Assembly: GCA_015055735.1 (NCBI GenBank)
Contig: SVHP01000017.1
Span: forward strand, 1-33,173
Direction of reading: 5' to 3'
Source: Clostridiales bacterium
GTDB taxonomy: Bacteria; Bacillota; Clostridia; Christensenellales; Borkfalkiaceae
Length of the DNA: 33,173 nt
Shown: piece by piece, positions 7,204-15,698 of the stretch
Numbering within the stretch: position 1 is the first letter of the stretch
Layout: the number at the start of each line of letters is the position of its first letter
The notes under the pieces: generated by a model
Seen by the model: the letters and a program-made list of their open reading frames with translations, nothing else
Database searches by the model: none
What the model was told of the DNA's origin: nothing
Translations under genes and position numbers: made by a program

Positions 7204-8799
7204 ATGAAACAAAGAAGATATTTTGACGTGGCTGCAACTATTGGAAGACGTCAATGGCGTCCGGATTTTCCATATAAACCACAAGATTTAATTGACGATA
7301 TGGCTTATGCAAGAGTTCACGGTGCGTTATGTTTTAACGCCGAATCTTTAGATTATTCTTACGTTGCGGCAAACCGTGAAATGATAAAAGCATCAAAAGA
7401 AAATAAACGTATTTTAAGCGCAGCGATGATTCCCGCTGCTTATAAATACGAAGCAGGTAGCGATTATTTGAAGGAATTGACTGATAGTGGGGTTAAAACT
7501 TTTTATTTCGCCCCTGATAGAATGCGTAATCCGTTAAACGCAATTGATTACGAGCCAATCGCCGAATACATGATTAGAAATAATATGCCTTTACTTATTC
7601 AACCCGACTACACGAATTATAGGGATTTTAAGGAATTCTTAACTGCTTTCCCTGAACTTAAAGTTATCGCAGTTGAATATTATTGGCAATGCAACCGTCA
7701 GTTGTTTATGCTTTTAGAAAAGCACGCCAACTTGTATTTTGAAGTGGGTGGAAATCAATCTAACGATTGTCTTGCTTTCGTAAAGAGAAATTTCGGTATA
7801 AATAGGGCGCTTTTCGGTACGCAATGGCCCGTACGTAGTATGAGTGCGATTAAAGCGCTTGTAGAATATGCTGACGTTTCCGAACAAGACAAAGATTTGG
7901 TTGCTTTTGGCAACGCTAAAAGATTGTTTAACCTAAACGAAGAAGATTTCCCACTTTACGACGATAAGGACTGCAAGTTTGATGAACTTGCAAGAAAGGT
8001 TGACGTCGGTGAAAAACTAGATATTCCTATCTTTGACGTTCACTCGCATATTATCCCTGAAGAAGATAGAACGACAACTAGCGTGGTATATATAAACGGT
8101 GGTATCGACAGCGTAATTAAGAATATGGACAAATTCGGCATTGATAAAATTATCACTGCGCCGATGGAAGGTATTACGACTAACGGTATCAACGCTAACG
8201 AACAAGTTTTAGACTTCGCTAAAAAATATCCTGGTCGTGTTTACGGCTTTGCAACGGCAAATATTCACGAACCTGAAGATATGGCAGTTGTAAACGAATA
8301 TCATAAAAAATATCCTGAAATTTTCGTGGGGATTAAACCTTACTGGCCAAATCAACAATTCGATATGCTAGACGAAAGGTTGGACGAATGGTTTAGTTAT
8401 GCTAACGAGAACAAGATGTTCCTACTATGGCATATGGACGAATCGCAAATTGATAAGGCGGAAAAGTTAGCCGATAAATATCCTGAAATTAGATTTATTT
8501 TGGCTCATGCAGGGTTTAGTTACGACGTGGCGCGTGGTATTGCTAAAATCGCAAAAACACACCCTAATGTTTACGCCGATATAACCATTACCATTTGCAC
8601 GAGAAAAATTATCGAGTATTTAGTTCAAGAAATGGGCGAAGATAGAGTGCTATTTGCAACCGATTTGCCGTTAAGAGAATTATCTACTCAAATTGCTTGG
8701 GTATGTTACGCTGATATTTCGGTTGAAGCAAAAAAGAAAATTATGGGCGAAAATATGTTCCGACTTTTAGAAGAATATAATAAGGAGATTAAAAAATAA
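7204..8799 (+). CDS. Two-domain amidohydrolase, N-terminal half degenerate
   Basis: The 531 residues hold two amidohydrolase_2-type TIM barrels in tandem. The second (about 274-528) has intact metal and active-site positions: FDVHSH with H280 and H282, LLWH with H410, LAHAG with H435 and FATD with D487. The first (about 5-245) shows the same landmarks with every ligand replaced: FDVAAT (A10, T12), LLIQ (Q133), IAVE (E158) and FGTQ (Q207). So one half looks catalytic and the other structural or regulatory. Family members hydrolyse lactones, decarboxylate or deaminate; sugar-acid lactonase is one option here. AAGGAG at 7189-7194 sets the start. The stop overlaps the next start as TAATG (8797-8801). 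Confidence 0.82.
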   Translation: MKQRRYFDVAATIGRRQWRPDFPYKPQDLIDDMAYARVHGALCFNAESLDYSYVAANREMIKASKENKRILSAAMIPAAYKYEAGSDYLKELTDSGVKTFYFAPDRMRNPLNAIDYEPIAEYMIRNNMPLLIQPDYTNYRDFKEFLTAFPELKVIAVEYYWQCNRQLFMLLEKHANLYFEVGGNQSNDCLAFVKRNFGINRALFGTQWPVRSMSAIKALVEYADVSEQDKDLVAFGNAKRLFNLNEEDFPLYDDKDCKFDELARKVDVGEKLDIPIFDVHSHIIPEEDRTTTSVVYINGGIDSVIKNMDKFGIDKIITAPMEGITTNGINANEQVLDFAKKYPGRVYGFATANIHEPEDMAVVNEYHKKYPEIFVGIKPYWPNQQFDMLDERLDEWFSYANENKMFLLWHMDESQIDKAEKLADKYPEIRFILAHAGFSYDVARGIAKIAKTHPNVYADITITICTRKIIEYLVQEMGEDRVLFATDLPLRELSTQIAWVCYADISVEAKKKIMGENMFRLLEEYNKEIKK

Positions 8800-9815
8800 T
8801 GTGGACAGAAGAAAGATTAAACGAGATGTTAACTACACCATCTGATGCGTTGGTGGAAGATATTAAGAAAATTAAGGGCGATATTATGATACTTGGCGCA
8901 GGTGGAAAAATGGGTCCTTCAATGGCGCTTTTAATTAGAAATGCAATAGTTAAGGCGGGAATACATAAAAAGGTTATAGCCGTTTCAAGGTTTTCTGATC
9001 CGGTTGCAAAAAAATTGCTTGAAGATAATCAAATAGAAATGATTTCAATCGACCTTTTAGACGTGCCTAGTTTATACGCATTGCCTGACGTCGAAAACGT
9101 TATCTTTATGGCTGGTAAGAAATTCGGTACTACTGGTGAAGAATGGAAAACTTGGGGTATGAACTCTACTTTACCTGCTTTCGTTGCTGATAAGTTCAAA
9201 AAATCTAACATAGTAGTTTTCTCAACCGGAAACATATATCCTATCGCGCCTATTTCGACGGGTGGTTGTCTTGAAACCGACACTGCCGAACCTATTGGCG
9301 AATATCCTATGAGTTGCCTAGCAAGAGAACGCGCTTTTGAGTACGCTGCTAATACCTACGGAACTAAAGTGTTTATTTATAGACTTTCTTTTGCAGTTGA
9401 TTTAAGATACGGAGTTCTATACGATATTGCTAACGCCGTTCAAAATTCAAAACCTATCAATTTAGGCAACTCGATGTTTAACTGCGTATGGCAAGGCTGG
9501 GCAAATGAAATTGCCGTTAGGGGTCTATTACACGCCACTGCGCCTATGAACGTTATGAACGTGACAGGACCTGAAATGTATTCTACTAAAAAGGTTGCTG
9601 AAAAATTCGGCGAATATTTCGGTAAAGAACCTATTTTTGAAGGGGTGGAAGAAAATAGCGCTTACGTTATGGATCCATCAAAAGCGATTGAAATTTTCGG
9701 ATATCCATCAGTTTCAGCAAATACTTTGATTAGATGGCAAGCAGAATGGATAAAAGATGGTGGGAGAGCATTAAATAAACCTACTCACTTTGAAGAAAGA
9801 AGTGGTAAATACTAA
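8799..9815 (+). CDS. NAD-dependent epimerase/dehydratase family protein
   Basis: The protein has 338 residues and an extended short-chain dehydrogenase (SDR) fold. A Rossmann loop GAGGKMG (33-39) binds the dinucleotide. FMAGKKFG (103-110) and VFSTGNIYP (140-148) match the family's beta-4/beta-5 region. The usual YxxxK catalytic pair is incomplete: Y169 is followed by P-M-S-C, so C173 stands where lysine is expected. The enzyme may therefore use other chemistry, or the alignment may place the lysine elsewhere. It starts on the TAATG shared with the amidohydrolase gene and is probably translated with it. Sugar dehydrogenation, such as by uronate-dehydrogenase-like members, is possible but unproved. 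Confidence 0.78.
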   Translation: MWTEERLNEMLTTPSDALVEDIKKIKGDIMILGAGGKMGPSMALLIRNAIVKAGIHKKVIAVSRFSDPVAKKLLEDNQIEMISIDLLDVPSLYALPDVENVIFMAGKKFGTTGEEWKTWGMNSTLPAFVADKFKKSNIVVFSTGNIYPIAPISTGGCLETDTAEPIGEYPMSCLARERAFEYAANTYGTKVFIYRLSFAVDLRYGVLYDIANAVQNSKPINLGNSMFNCVWQGWANEIAVRGLLHATAPMNVMNVTGPEMYSTKKVAEKFGEYFGKEPIFEGVEENSAYVMDPSKAIEIFGYPSVSANTLIRWQAEWIKDGGRALNKPTHFEERSGKY

Positions 9816-9819
9816 TTTT

Positions 9820-9825
9820 AGGGAG
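9820..9825 (+). promoter_or_regulatory. Ribosome site that fixes the DapA-family start
   Basis: AGGGAG, with 9 bases to the ATG at 9835. No comparable site precedes the TTG at 9790. Confidence 0.7.
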
Positions 9826-9834
9826 ATTTTTGTT

Positions 9835-10887
9835 ATGGAAAGACACGAAAAAGCATTAGAAATATTACATAACGGAACGGTAATTCCTGCAATTCCGTTA
9901 GTACTTGATGAAAATAGACAATTTGACGAAAAAGGTCAAAAAAGACTTACTAGATATTATTTAGAAGCAGGCGCAGGTGGTATTGCGATTGCCGTTCACA
10001 CCACTCAATTTGAAATTAGAGATCCAAAGTATAATTTGTTTGAAAAGGTTATTACCGTCGTTGCTAAAGAAATAGAAAAGTTTGAAAAAGAAACGGGTAA
10101 GGTTATAGTAAAGGTATCTGGGCTTTGTGGCAACGTTGACCAAGCCGTTAAAGAAGCAAAAATCATAAAAGATTTAGGCTTTGACGCAGGATTATTAAGC
10201 CCTGGTGGAACGCATCACCTAACCGAAGAACAAATGATTGAAAGAACAAAAGAAGTGGCAAAAATCATATCGGTAATCGGTTTTTATTTACAACCTGCTG
10301 CAAACGGTAGAAGATTTTCGTATAACTATTGGCAACAACTTTGCGAAATAGACAACGTAGTCGCTATTAAATGCGCTCCGTTCAATCGTTACGATACTAT
10401 TGACGTAGTTCGCGCAAAAGCACTATCTAGTAGGGCTGATAAAATAGCGTTATATACGGGTAATGACGATACAATAGTTTTCGACTTAATTTCTAAATAC
10501 CAATTTAATGAAAACGGAAAGACTTATAAAGCGCAATTTGTAGGTGGTTTGTTGGGGCATTGGTCGGTTAACACGCACGCATCTGTTGAATTGTTCAATA
10601 AGATAAAAGCATTGAAAGAGCCGACTAACGAAATTTTAACTTTGGCAGGTCAAGTGACCGATATGAACGCAGTTTTATTCGATGCTCGCAATAATTACAA
10701 GGGTAATATTTGTGGCGTTCACGAAATGTTGCGCCGTCAAGGTTTGATGAAAGGCATTTGGTGTTTAGATCCAAACGAACGTTTATCAAACGGACAAGCC
10801 GAAGAAATTGAAAGAACTTGCAAGGCTTACCCTTACTTAACCGACGATGAATTTGCAAAAGAATTCTTGAAGAATTATAAGGACTAA
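9835..10887 (+). CDS. DapA/NAL-family aldolase or dehydratase
   Basis: The start at 9835 is chosen because AGGGAG (9820-9825) lies 9 bases upstream; an earlier TTG at 9790 falls inside the preceding gene. The 350-residue protein resembles the dihydrodipicolinate synthase / N-acetylneuraminate lyase family. Y151 in GFYLQPA fits the conserved tyrosine, and K179 in VAIKCAP fits the Schiff-base lysine 28 residues later. SPGGTHH at 122-128 lies in the substrate region and GNDD near 215 in the late barrel. Such enzymes condense or cleave a 2-keto acid to pyruvate, or dehydrate sugar acids. It is longer than the usual ~300 residues. Between the epimerase and serine dehydratase genes it fits catabolism to pyruvate better than lysine synthesis. 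Confidence 0.82.
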   Translation: MERHEKALEILHNGTVIPAIPLVLDENRQFDEKGQKRLTRYYLEAGAGGIAIAVHTTQFEIRDPKYNLFEKVITVVAKEIEKFEKETGKVIVKVSGLCGNVDQAVKEAKIIKDLGFDAGLLSPGGTHHLTEEQMIERTKEVAKIISVIGFYLQPAANGRRFSYNYWQQLCEIDNVVAIKCAPFNRYDTIDVVRAKALSSRADKIALYTGNDDTIVFDLISKYQFNENGKTYKAQFVGGLLGHWSVNTHASVELFNKIKALKEPTNEILTLAGQVTDMNAVLFDARNNYKGNICGVHEMLRRQGLMKGIWCLDPNERLSNGQAEEIERTCKAYPYLTDDEFAKEFLKNYKD

Positions 10888-10891
10888 TTAA

Positions 10892-12103
10892 ATGAAAACT
10901 TTGCGTGAACTTTATAGAATCGGGAAAGGTCCTTCTAGTTCGCACACGATAGGCGTTCAAAAGGCGTGTGAAGTGTTTAGTTTAAGATATCCTACGGCTA
11001 CGTCTTTTGAAGTTTGCCTTTTAGGCTCTTTAGCGGTAACGGGAAAAGGACACGGAACTGAAGACGTTATAATTTCCACGTTAAATAAGCCCGTTAAAAT
11101 TTATTATCCCGTAACCGACGAGTGTTTGTATCATCCCAACACCCTTGATTTGGTGGCTTACGACGAAAAGACTGTTTTAGGGAAAAATCGTTTTTACAGC
11201 ATAGGTGGTGGCGAGATTGAAATTGACGGGGAAGAATATCGTGAGTCGGAAGATATTTATTCTTTTACAAAATTTGAACAAATAAAAAATTATTGTAATA
11301 AACTTAATATTCGCTTGTACGACTACGTTATCGAACGAGAAGGTCAAAGTATTCGTGATTACTTATCGAACGTTTGGCAACAAATGAAAAAATCGATAGA
11401 AGAAGGGCTATCTAAAAATGGATTGCTTCCAGGACCTTTGAAAGTTCAAAGAAAGGCAAAATGGCTGTTGAAACAAGGCAAGGTAAACGAAAGTAGCGAA
11501 ATGCAAAGAAATCGTTTGATTTGCGCTTACGCCTTTGCCGTGGCTGAAGAGAACGCTTCGTTTGGGACGGTGGTGACTGCGCCTACTTGTGGTTCTTGTG
11601 GGGTATTGCCTTCGGTTTTGTATTATATGTATAATAAATACGATTTTAGCGAAGAAGAAATTATCAACGCTTTAATGACGGCGGGGCTAATAGGCAATCT
11701 TATTAAGGAAAATGCGTCTATTAGTGGGGCAGAATGTGGTTGCCAAGCCGAAATCGGGTCGGCTAGCGCAATGGCGGCGGCAGCCCTTACGGAATTATTT
11801 AAGTTGAGCGTGGAGCAAACTGAATACGCCGCTGAACTTTCCATTGAACATCAATTAGGATTAACTTGCGATCCCGTTTTAGGTTACGTTCAAATTCCGT
11901 GCATCGAAAGAAACGCCGTAGCGGCGATGCGAGCCGTAAACGCTTGGGAATTGTCGGAAATTTTGGCGCATACGAGAAAGGTGTCGTTAGACGTAGTTAT
12001 AAAGACTATGTATCAAACGGGAAAGGATATGTCAAAAAAATATAGAGAAACTGCAAAAGGCGGTTTGGCAAAATATTATAAAGTGAAAAACAAGGAGATA
12101 TAA
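10892..12103 (+). CDS. sdaA: L-serine dehydratase, iron-sulfur, single chain
   Basis: It converts L-serine to pyruvate and ammonia in the cytosol. The 403 residues fuse the beta domain (GPSSSHT at 13-19, GHGTE at 53-57) to the alpha domain (APTCGSCGV at 230-238, SGAECGCQAEIGSA around 278-291). Cysteines C284, C326 (CDPVLG) and C337 (PCIERN) are spaced 42 and 11 apart, as I recall for the 4Fe-4S ligands of the Legionella enzyme, so the cluster site looks intact. The protein is about 50 residues shorter than the E. coli single-chain enzymes; the loss is in the N-terminal half. Its oxygen-sensitive cluster fits an anaerobe. It begins 4 bases after the aldolase gene, with AAGGA inside the end of that gene. 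Members may act on related hydroxy-amino acids, so strict serine specificity is not shown. Confidence 0.93.
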   Translation: MKTLRELYRIGKGPSSSHTIGVQKACEVFSLRYPTATSFEVCLLGSLAVTGKGHGTEDVIISTLNKPVKIYYPVTDECLYHPNTLDLVAYDEKTVLGKNRFYSIGGGEIEIDGEEYRESEDIYSFTKFEQIKNYCNKLNIRLYDYVIEREGQSIRDYLSNVWQQMKKSIEEGLSKNGLLPGPLKVQRKAKWLLKQGKVNESSEMQRNRLICAYAFAVAEENASFGTVVTAPTCGSCGVLPSVLYYMYNKYDFSEEEIINALMTAGLIGNLIKENASISGAECGCQAEIGSASAMAAAALTELFKLSVEQTEYAAELSIEHQLGLTCDPVLGYVQIPCIERNAVAAMRAVNAWELSEILAHTRKVSLDVVIKTMYQTGKDMSKKYRETAKGGLAKYYKVKNKEI

Positions 12104-12105
12104 TT

Positions 12106-13413
12106 ATGAATAAATTAGCAATAAATGGTGGCAAAAAATTGATAGAAAACAAACCACTCGGAAGACCTATAGTGGCTGATGAATCTTATCCTTTAATAAA
12201 CGATATGTTAAAAAGGGGTGAGATTTCTTGGTCAGAAGTTCCACTACAACTAGAAAAAGAATTTGCTGAATACGTGGGCGCAAAATACGCTTTATGTTAT
12301 TGTAATGGAACGACTGCTATTCAAGCATCGTTATTCGCAGCAGGTGTTGGCGCAGGTGATGAAGTTATCGTTCCTTCATTTACCTTCTGGGCAACGGTAG
12401 GCCCTGTGGTAGTAAACAACGCAATCCCTGTGTTTGCAGACGTTTCTTTAACTAGCCATAACCTAACTGCGCAAACTATAGAACCACTTATTACTAGCAA
12501 AACTAAAGCCATATTGTTAGTTCACGTTTGGGGTACTCCTTGTGAAATGGATGAAATTATGGCGTTGGCTAAAAAGTATAACTTAAAGGTTGTTACCGAC
12601 TGTTCGCACGCTCACGGCTCAAATTATCACGGCGATAAGAAGGGTATTATAGGCGATATAGCAGCATTTTCGTTGCAATCTTCAAAGACTATGCCTGGTG
12701 GTGAAGGTGGCCTTTTAGTCACTGACGACCAAGAAATGTACGAAAAGGCTGTGACTTTAGGGCATTACGAAAGAGTTTGTGTTTTATCTGATAAGTATGG
12801 ATATAAGAGTTTAGACTTGACGGGCGCAGGATTTAAGCATAGAATCAATCCACTTTCTGCAGCCATTGCTCTAGGCAACTTGCATAGGTTAGATGAATTG
12901 AACAAAATAAGAAATGCAAACGCTAAAAGACTTGAAAATTATTTAAAAGAATTAGGATATATAGAAATTCAAGAAGTGCCAAATAATTCACAAAGAACTT
13001 ATGCGTATCACTATATGCGCTTGATAAGAGAAAATTTAGGAGATATAAGCACTTCTAACTTCTTAAAAGTTCTTGCAAGCGAAGGGATTGAGTGTGGGTC
13101 TTGTGGATACGGAGTATTGCACAAACAACCACTTTATACGGGCGAAAGTCCATTTGGCAAGTTGGGGCCGTTTAATAACCCTTATTGGAAAGATTACGTT
13201 CCAAATAACGATTTGCCTAATACTGCAATATTAAACGCTACGGCGTTTATGGGCGCGCCACGTTTTGAATATGAAAACGAAGAATACGTGGAAAGATATG
13301 CAGAAGTTTATAAAAAATTATTAGATAATCTTGACGAATTGATAAAATACGATAGAGAAAACTCTGATTTTGTAATTAAGAGCAAGGGAAATAGTATAAA
13401 TAAAGTAAAATAA
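12106..13413 (+). CDS. DegT/DnrJ/EryC1 aminotransferase (first)
   Basis: The 435-residue protein belongs to the PLP-dependent sugar aminotransferase family. It has NGTTAI (67-72, phosphate contact), PSFTFWAT (90-97), VTDCSHAHG (163-171; D165 should contact the pyridine nitrogen) and SLQSSKTMPGGEGG with K194 as the PLP lysine. Typical members transfer an amino group from glutamate or glutamine to a keto sugar; related enzymes act on other ketones or dehydrate. Only 2 bases separate it from the serine dehydratase gene, and AAGGAG precedes the ATG. A second DegT gene at 17540 differs strongly around the lysine, so the two are old paralogues with probably different substrates. In a catabolic cluster it may run toward deamination. 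Confidence 0.88.
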   Translation: MNKLAINGGKKLIENKPLGRPIVADESYPLINDMLKRGEISWSEVPLQLEKEFAEYVGAKYALCYCNGTTAIQASLFAAGVGAGDEVIVPSFTFWATVGPVVVNNAIPVFADVSLTSHNLTAQTIEPLITSKTKAILLVHVWGTPCEMDEIMALAKKYNLKVVTDCSHAHGSNYHGDKKGIIGDIAAFSLQSSKTMPGGEGGLLVTDDQEMYEKAVTLGHYERVCVLSDKYGYKSLDLTGAGFKHRINPLSAAIALGNLHRLDELNKIRNANAKRLENYLKELGYIEIQEVPNNSQRTYAYHYMRLIRENLGDISTSNFLKVLASEGIECGSCGYGVLHKQPLYTGESPFGKLGPFNNPYWKDYVPNNDLPNTAILNATAFMGAPRFEYENEEYVERYAEVYKKLLDNLDELIKYDRENSDFVIKSKGNSINKVK

Positions 13414-13456
13414 ACGACAAGAAAAACTTAAACGACAATTTTATTAAGGTAGAATT

Positions 13457-14806
13457 ATGTTTGACATTGTTGAAAGCGTTAATAAATATAAAGATTTAAT
13501 ATACCAAGCTGAAAAGTATATTTGGCAAAACCCAGAAACGGGCTACGTTGAGTATAAGACGAGTAAATATATGGCTGAAAAGTTTATAGAGTTAGGGTAT
13601 GAACTAACTTTTGCAGGCAATATTCCAGGTTTTTATACCGTACTAGACACAAGTAAACCTGGCCCAACCCTTCTCGTCTTTGCTGAACTAGATTCTTTAG
13701 CTATTGAAAGTCACCCCGATTGCGATAGGGCAACTAAAGCCGTTCACGCTTGTGGGCATCATATCCAATGCGCTTCGCTTTTAGGGGTAGCGGCAGTCTT
13801 AAAAGATATGCAAAAAGAAGGCTTACTCAGTGGTAAGATTAAACTTTGCGTCGTTCCTGCCGAAGAAGGCATCGTGGTAGAGCAAATTGAAGATTTCAAA
13901 AGGCAAGGTATAATAAAATACGTTTCAGGCAAGCAAGAATTTATGTATCGTGGTTTTTTTGACGATTGCGATTTGGCGTTTATGATACATACTAGAACTG
14001 CAAAGTCAAATAAAAACGTTCGTTTAGTTTTACCAAAAGGAAGCAACGGCGTTATCCGTAAAGTAATAAAATTTATGGGTAAGTCTTCGCACGCAGGTAT
14101 TGCCCCTGAAAACGGAATAAACGCTTTATACTCGGCGAATTTAGCCCTTAACGCAATCAACGCATTGAGGGAAACTTTTAAGGACGGAGAGCATTTGAGA
14201 GTTCATCCTATAATATCAAAAGGTGGTCTAGCAGTAAACGCTATCCCTGACGAAGTAATAGTTGAAAGTTTTGTTCGTGGCGCTAATATGGAAACCATAA
14301 AAGAACTTAACGAAAAGGTAAATAGAGCCCTTTCGGGTTGCGCAGTTGCCATGGGCGCAAAGGTGCACGTTCGTGATAGGGTCGGTTCTGAACCGTTATA
14401 CGATAATGGCGATATGCAAAATTTAACGCTTGAAGCAGTAGATGAAATTTTTGGCGAAGGAAGCGTTTGTATAAGCGACGAATGGTCGGGGGGATCAACC
14501 GATATGGGCGATATTGCAACCGTAATGCCAGTATTACACGGCTATATCGTCGGTGGGGTAGAAGGCTCTTTGCACGGCAGTGATTTTAAGGTGGTTGACG
14601 TGGATAAGGCTTGTGTTGATTCGGCAAAGATGCAAGTTGCTATGATTAAAAAACTAATGGAAAACGATGCTATAAAAGCAAAAGAAATAGTTAAAACCGC
14701 AAAGGGAAAATATAAATCTATCCCTGAAGTACTTGAAATTCTCGACCAAATAAATATTGAAAAAGAGTTGGTCGAATATAGCGAAAACGGTATTTTTATA
14801 GGTTAA
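13457..14806 (+). CDS. M20-family metallo-amidohydrolase
   Basis: The 449-residue protein has the dinuclear metal motifs of the M20D branch (AbgB and hippurate hydrolase type): NPETGY (25-30), AELDSL (76-81), HACGHH (97-102), VPAEEG (133-138; E136 is a likely base) and a late GGSTDMGD with a downstream HGS. The insert between is the lid/dimer domain with SSHAG. These cytosolic enzymes cleave acyl groups from amino acids or aminobenzoyl compounds. Here it could free an amine or amino acid, such as serine for the dehydratase upstream (inference). It follows the aminotransferase by 43 bp and precedes the oxidoreductase by 12 bp. AAGGTAG serves as ribosome site. Confidence 0.87.
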   Translation: MFDIVESVNKYKDLIYQAEKYIWQNPETGYVEYKTSKYMAEKFIELGYELTFAGNIPGFYTVLDTSKPGPTLLVFAELDSLAIESHPDCDRATKAVHACGHHIQCASLLGVAAVLKDMQKEGLLSGKIKLCVVPAEEGIVVEQIEDFKRQGIIKYVSGKQEFMYRGFFDDCDLAFMIHTRTAKSNKNVRLVLPKGSNGVIRKVIKFMGKSSHAGIAPENGINALYSANLALNAINALRETFKDGEHLRVHPIISKGGLAVNAIPDEVIVESFVRGANMETIKELNEKVNRALSGCAVAMGAKVHVRDRVGSEPLYDNGDMQNLTLEAVDEIFGEGSVCISDEWSGGSTDMGDIATVMPVLHGYIVGGVEGSLHGSDFKVVDVDKACVDSAKMQVAMIKKLMENDAIKAKEIVKTAKGKYKSIPEVLEILDQINIEKELVEYSENGIFIG

Positions 14807-14818
14807 AAGGTGAAGTAA

Positions 14819-15697
14819 ATGTTTAGACTTGGCGTTATTGGTGGCGAATGTTCGCACGCAGAATATTTTGCATATTATTTCAATAAGAAAAACGATAAGG
14901 GCGAGTATAATTTCCCAAATTATAGAGTGACGGCGATTTCAGGGCATTATAAAAAGGAAAACCAAATTATTGCCGAGCAGTTTAACGTGGATAAGGTTTA
15001 CGACAATCCTTTGGACATGTTAGATAAAGTCGATGCAATTATGATAACTGCAAGGGACGGTAAATATCACTTTGACTTCGTTAAACCTTTTTTAGAAAGG
15101 GGTATCCCTGCGTTTATTGATAAGCCTATAACTACTGATTACGAGCAAGCAAAGGAACTTATCAAAATCGCAAAAGCGAACGATGCTTTGCTTTGTGGTG
15201 GAACTAACTTAAAATACTCTAAACACGTTTTAGACTGCGCAAAGATAGTTAAAGAAAATAGAAAATCAGTTTTTGGTGGACAAATAGTGACGCCTATATT
15301 ATTTAATTGCGAATGGAGTGGGTTTTGGTTTTACGCTTCGCATTTGGTTGAAATGTGTATCTTGGTTTTTGGCAAGCAAATCAAGTCCCTTTATGCAAGT
15401 AATAATAACGGCAACGTGACGGTAGTGTTCGATTACGACGGGTTTTCGGTAGTCGGTCAGTATGCAAACGAGTGTGTCAACTGTTATCAAATGACCTTGA
15501 TTTTGGCTGATAAGAATATTACAAATCCTGTTGACGACGGCGTTTGTATAGACGTCGGTTGCCAAAAATTTGTTGAAATGATAGAAAGTAAAAAAATGGA
15601 AGAAAGTTACGAAGACTTGATTTATCCGGTTTATATAATAGAAAAGATTATCGAATCTTATACTAGGGAAGAAAAAGTATTTGTAGAGAGTAAATAA
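14819..15697 (+). CDS. Gfo/Idh/MocA-family oxidoreductase, short
   Basis: The 292-residue protein starts with a Rossmann signature LGVIGGECSH (4-13) and has IDKPIT (100-105), the family's E/D-K-P motif with K102 as catalytic lysine candidate. The C-terminal sheet domain is shorter than in typical 330-400-residue members. Family members oxidise or reduce sugar hydroxyls using NAD(P). It is packed 12 bp after the M20 gene and 1 bp before the racemase gene, with AAGGTGA before the ATG. It could be the first dehydrogenase of a sugar route or a recycling step; substrate unknown. Confidence 0.83.
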   Translation: MFRLGVIGGECSHAEYFAYYFNKKNDKGEYNFPNYRVTAISGHYKKENQIIAEQFNVDKVYDNPLDMLDKVDAIMITARDGKYHFDFVKPFLERGIPAFIDKPITTDYEQAKELIKIAKANDALLCGGTNLKYSKHVLDCAKIVKENRKSVFGGQIVTPILFNCEWSGFWFYASHLVEMCILVFGKQIKSLYASNNNGNVTVVFDYDGFSVVGQYANECVNCYQMTLILADKNITNPVDDGVCIDVGCQKFVEMIESKKMEESYEDLIYPVYIIEKIIESYTREEKVFVESK

Positions 15698-15698
15698 A

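Noticed and set aside
9790..9834. TTG start extending the DapA-family protein by 15 residues
   Set aside because: It would lie in the end of the upstream gene without a ribosome site; AGGGAG is placed correctly for the ATG at 9835, where family similarity begins.
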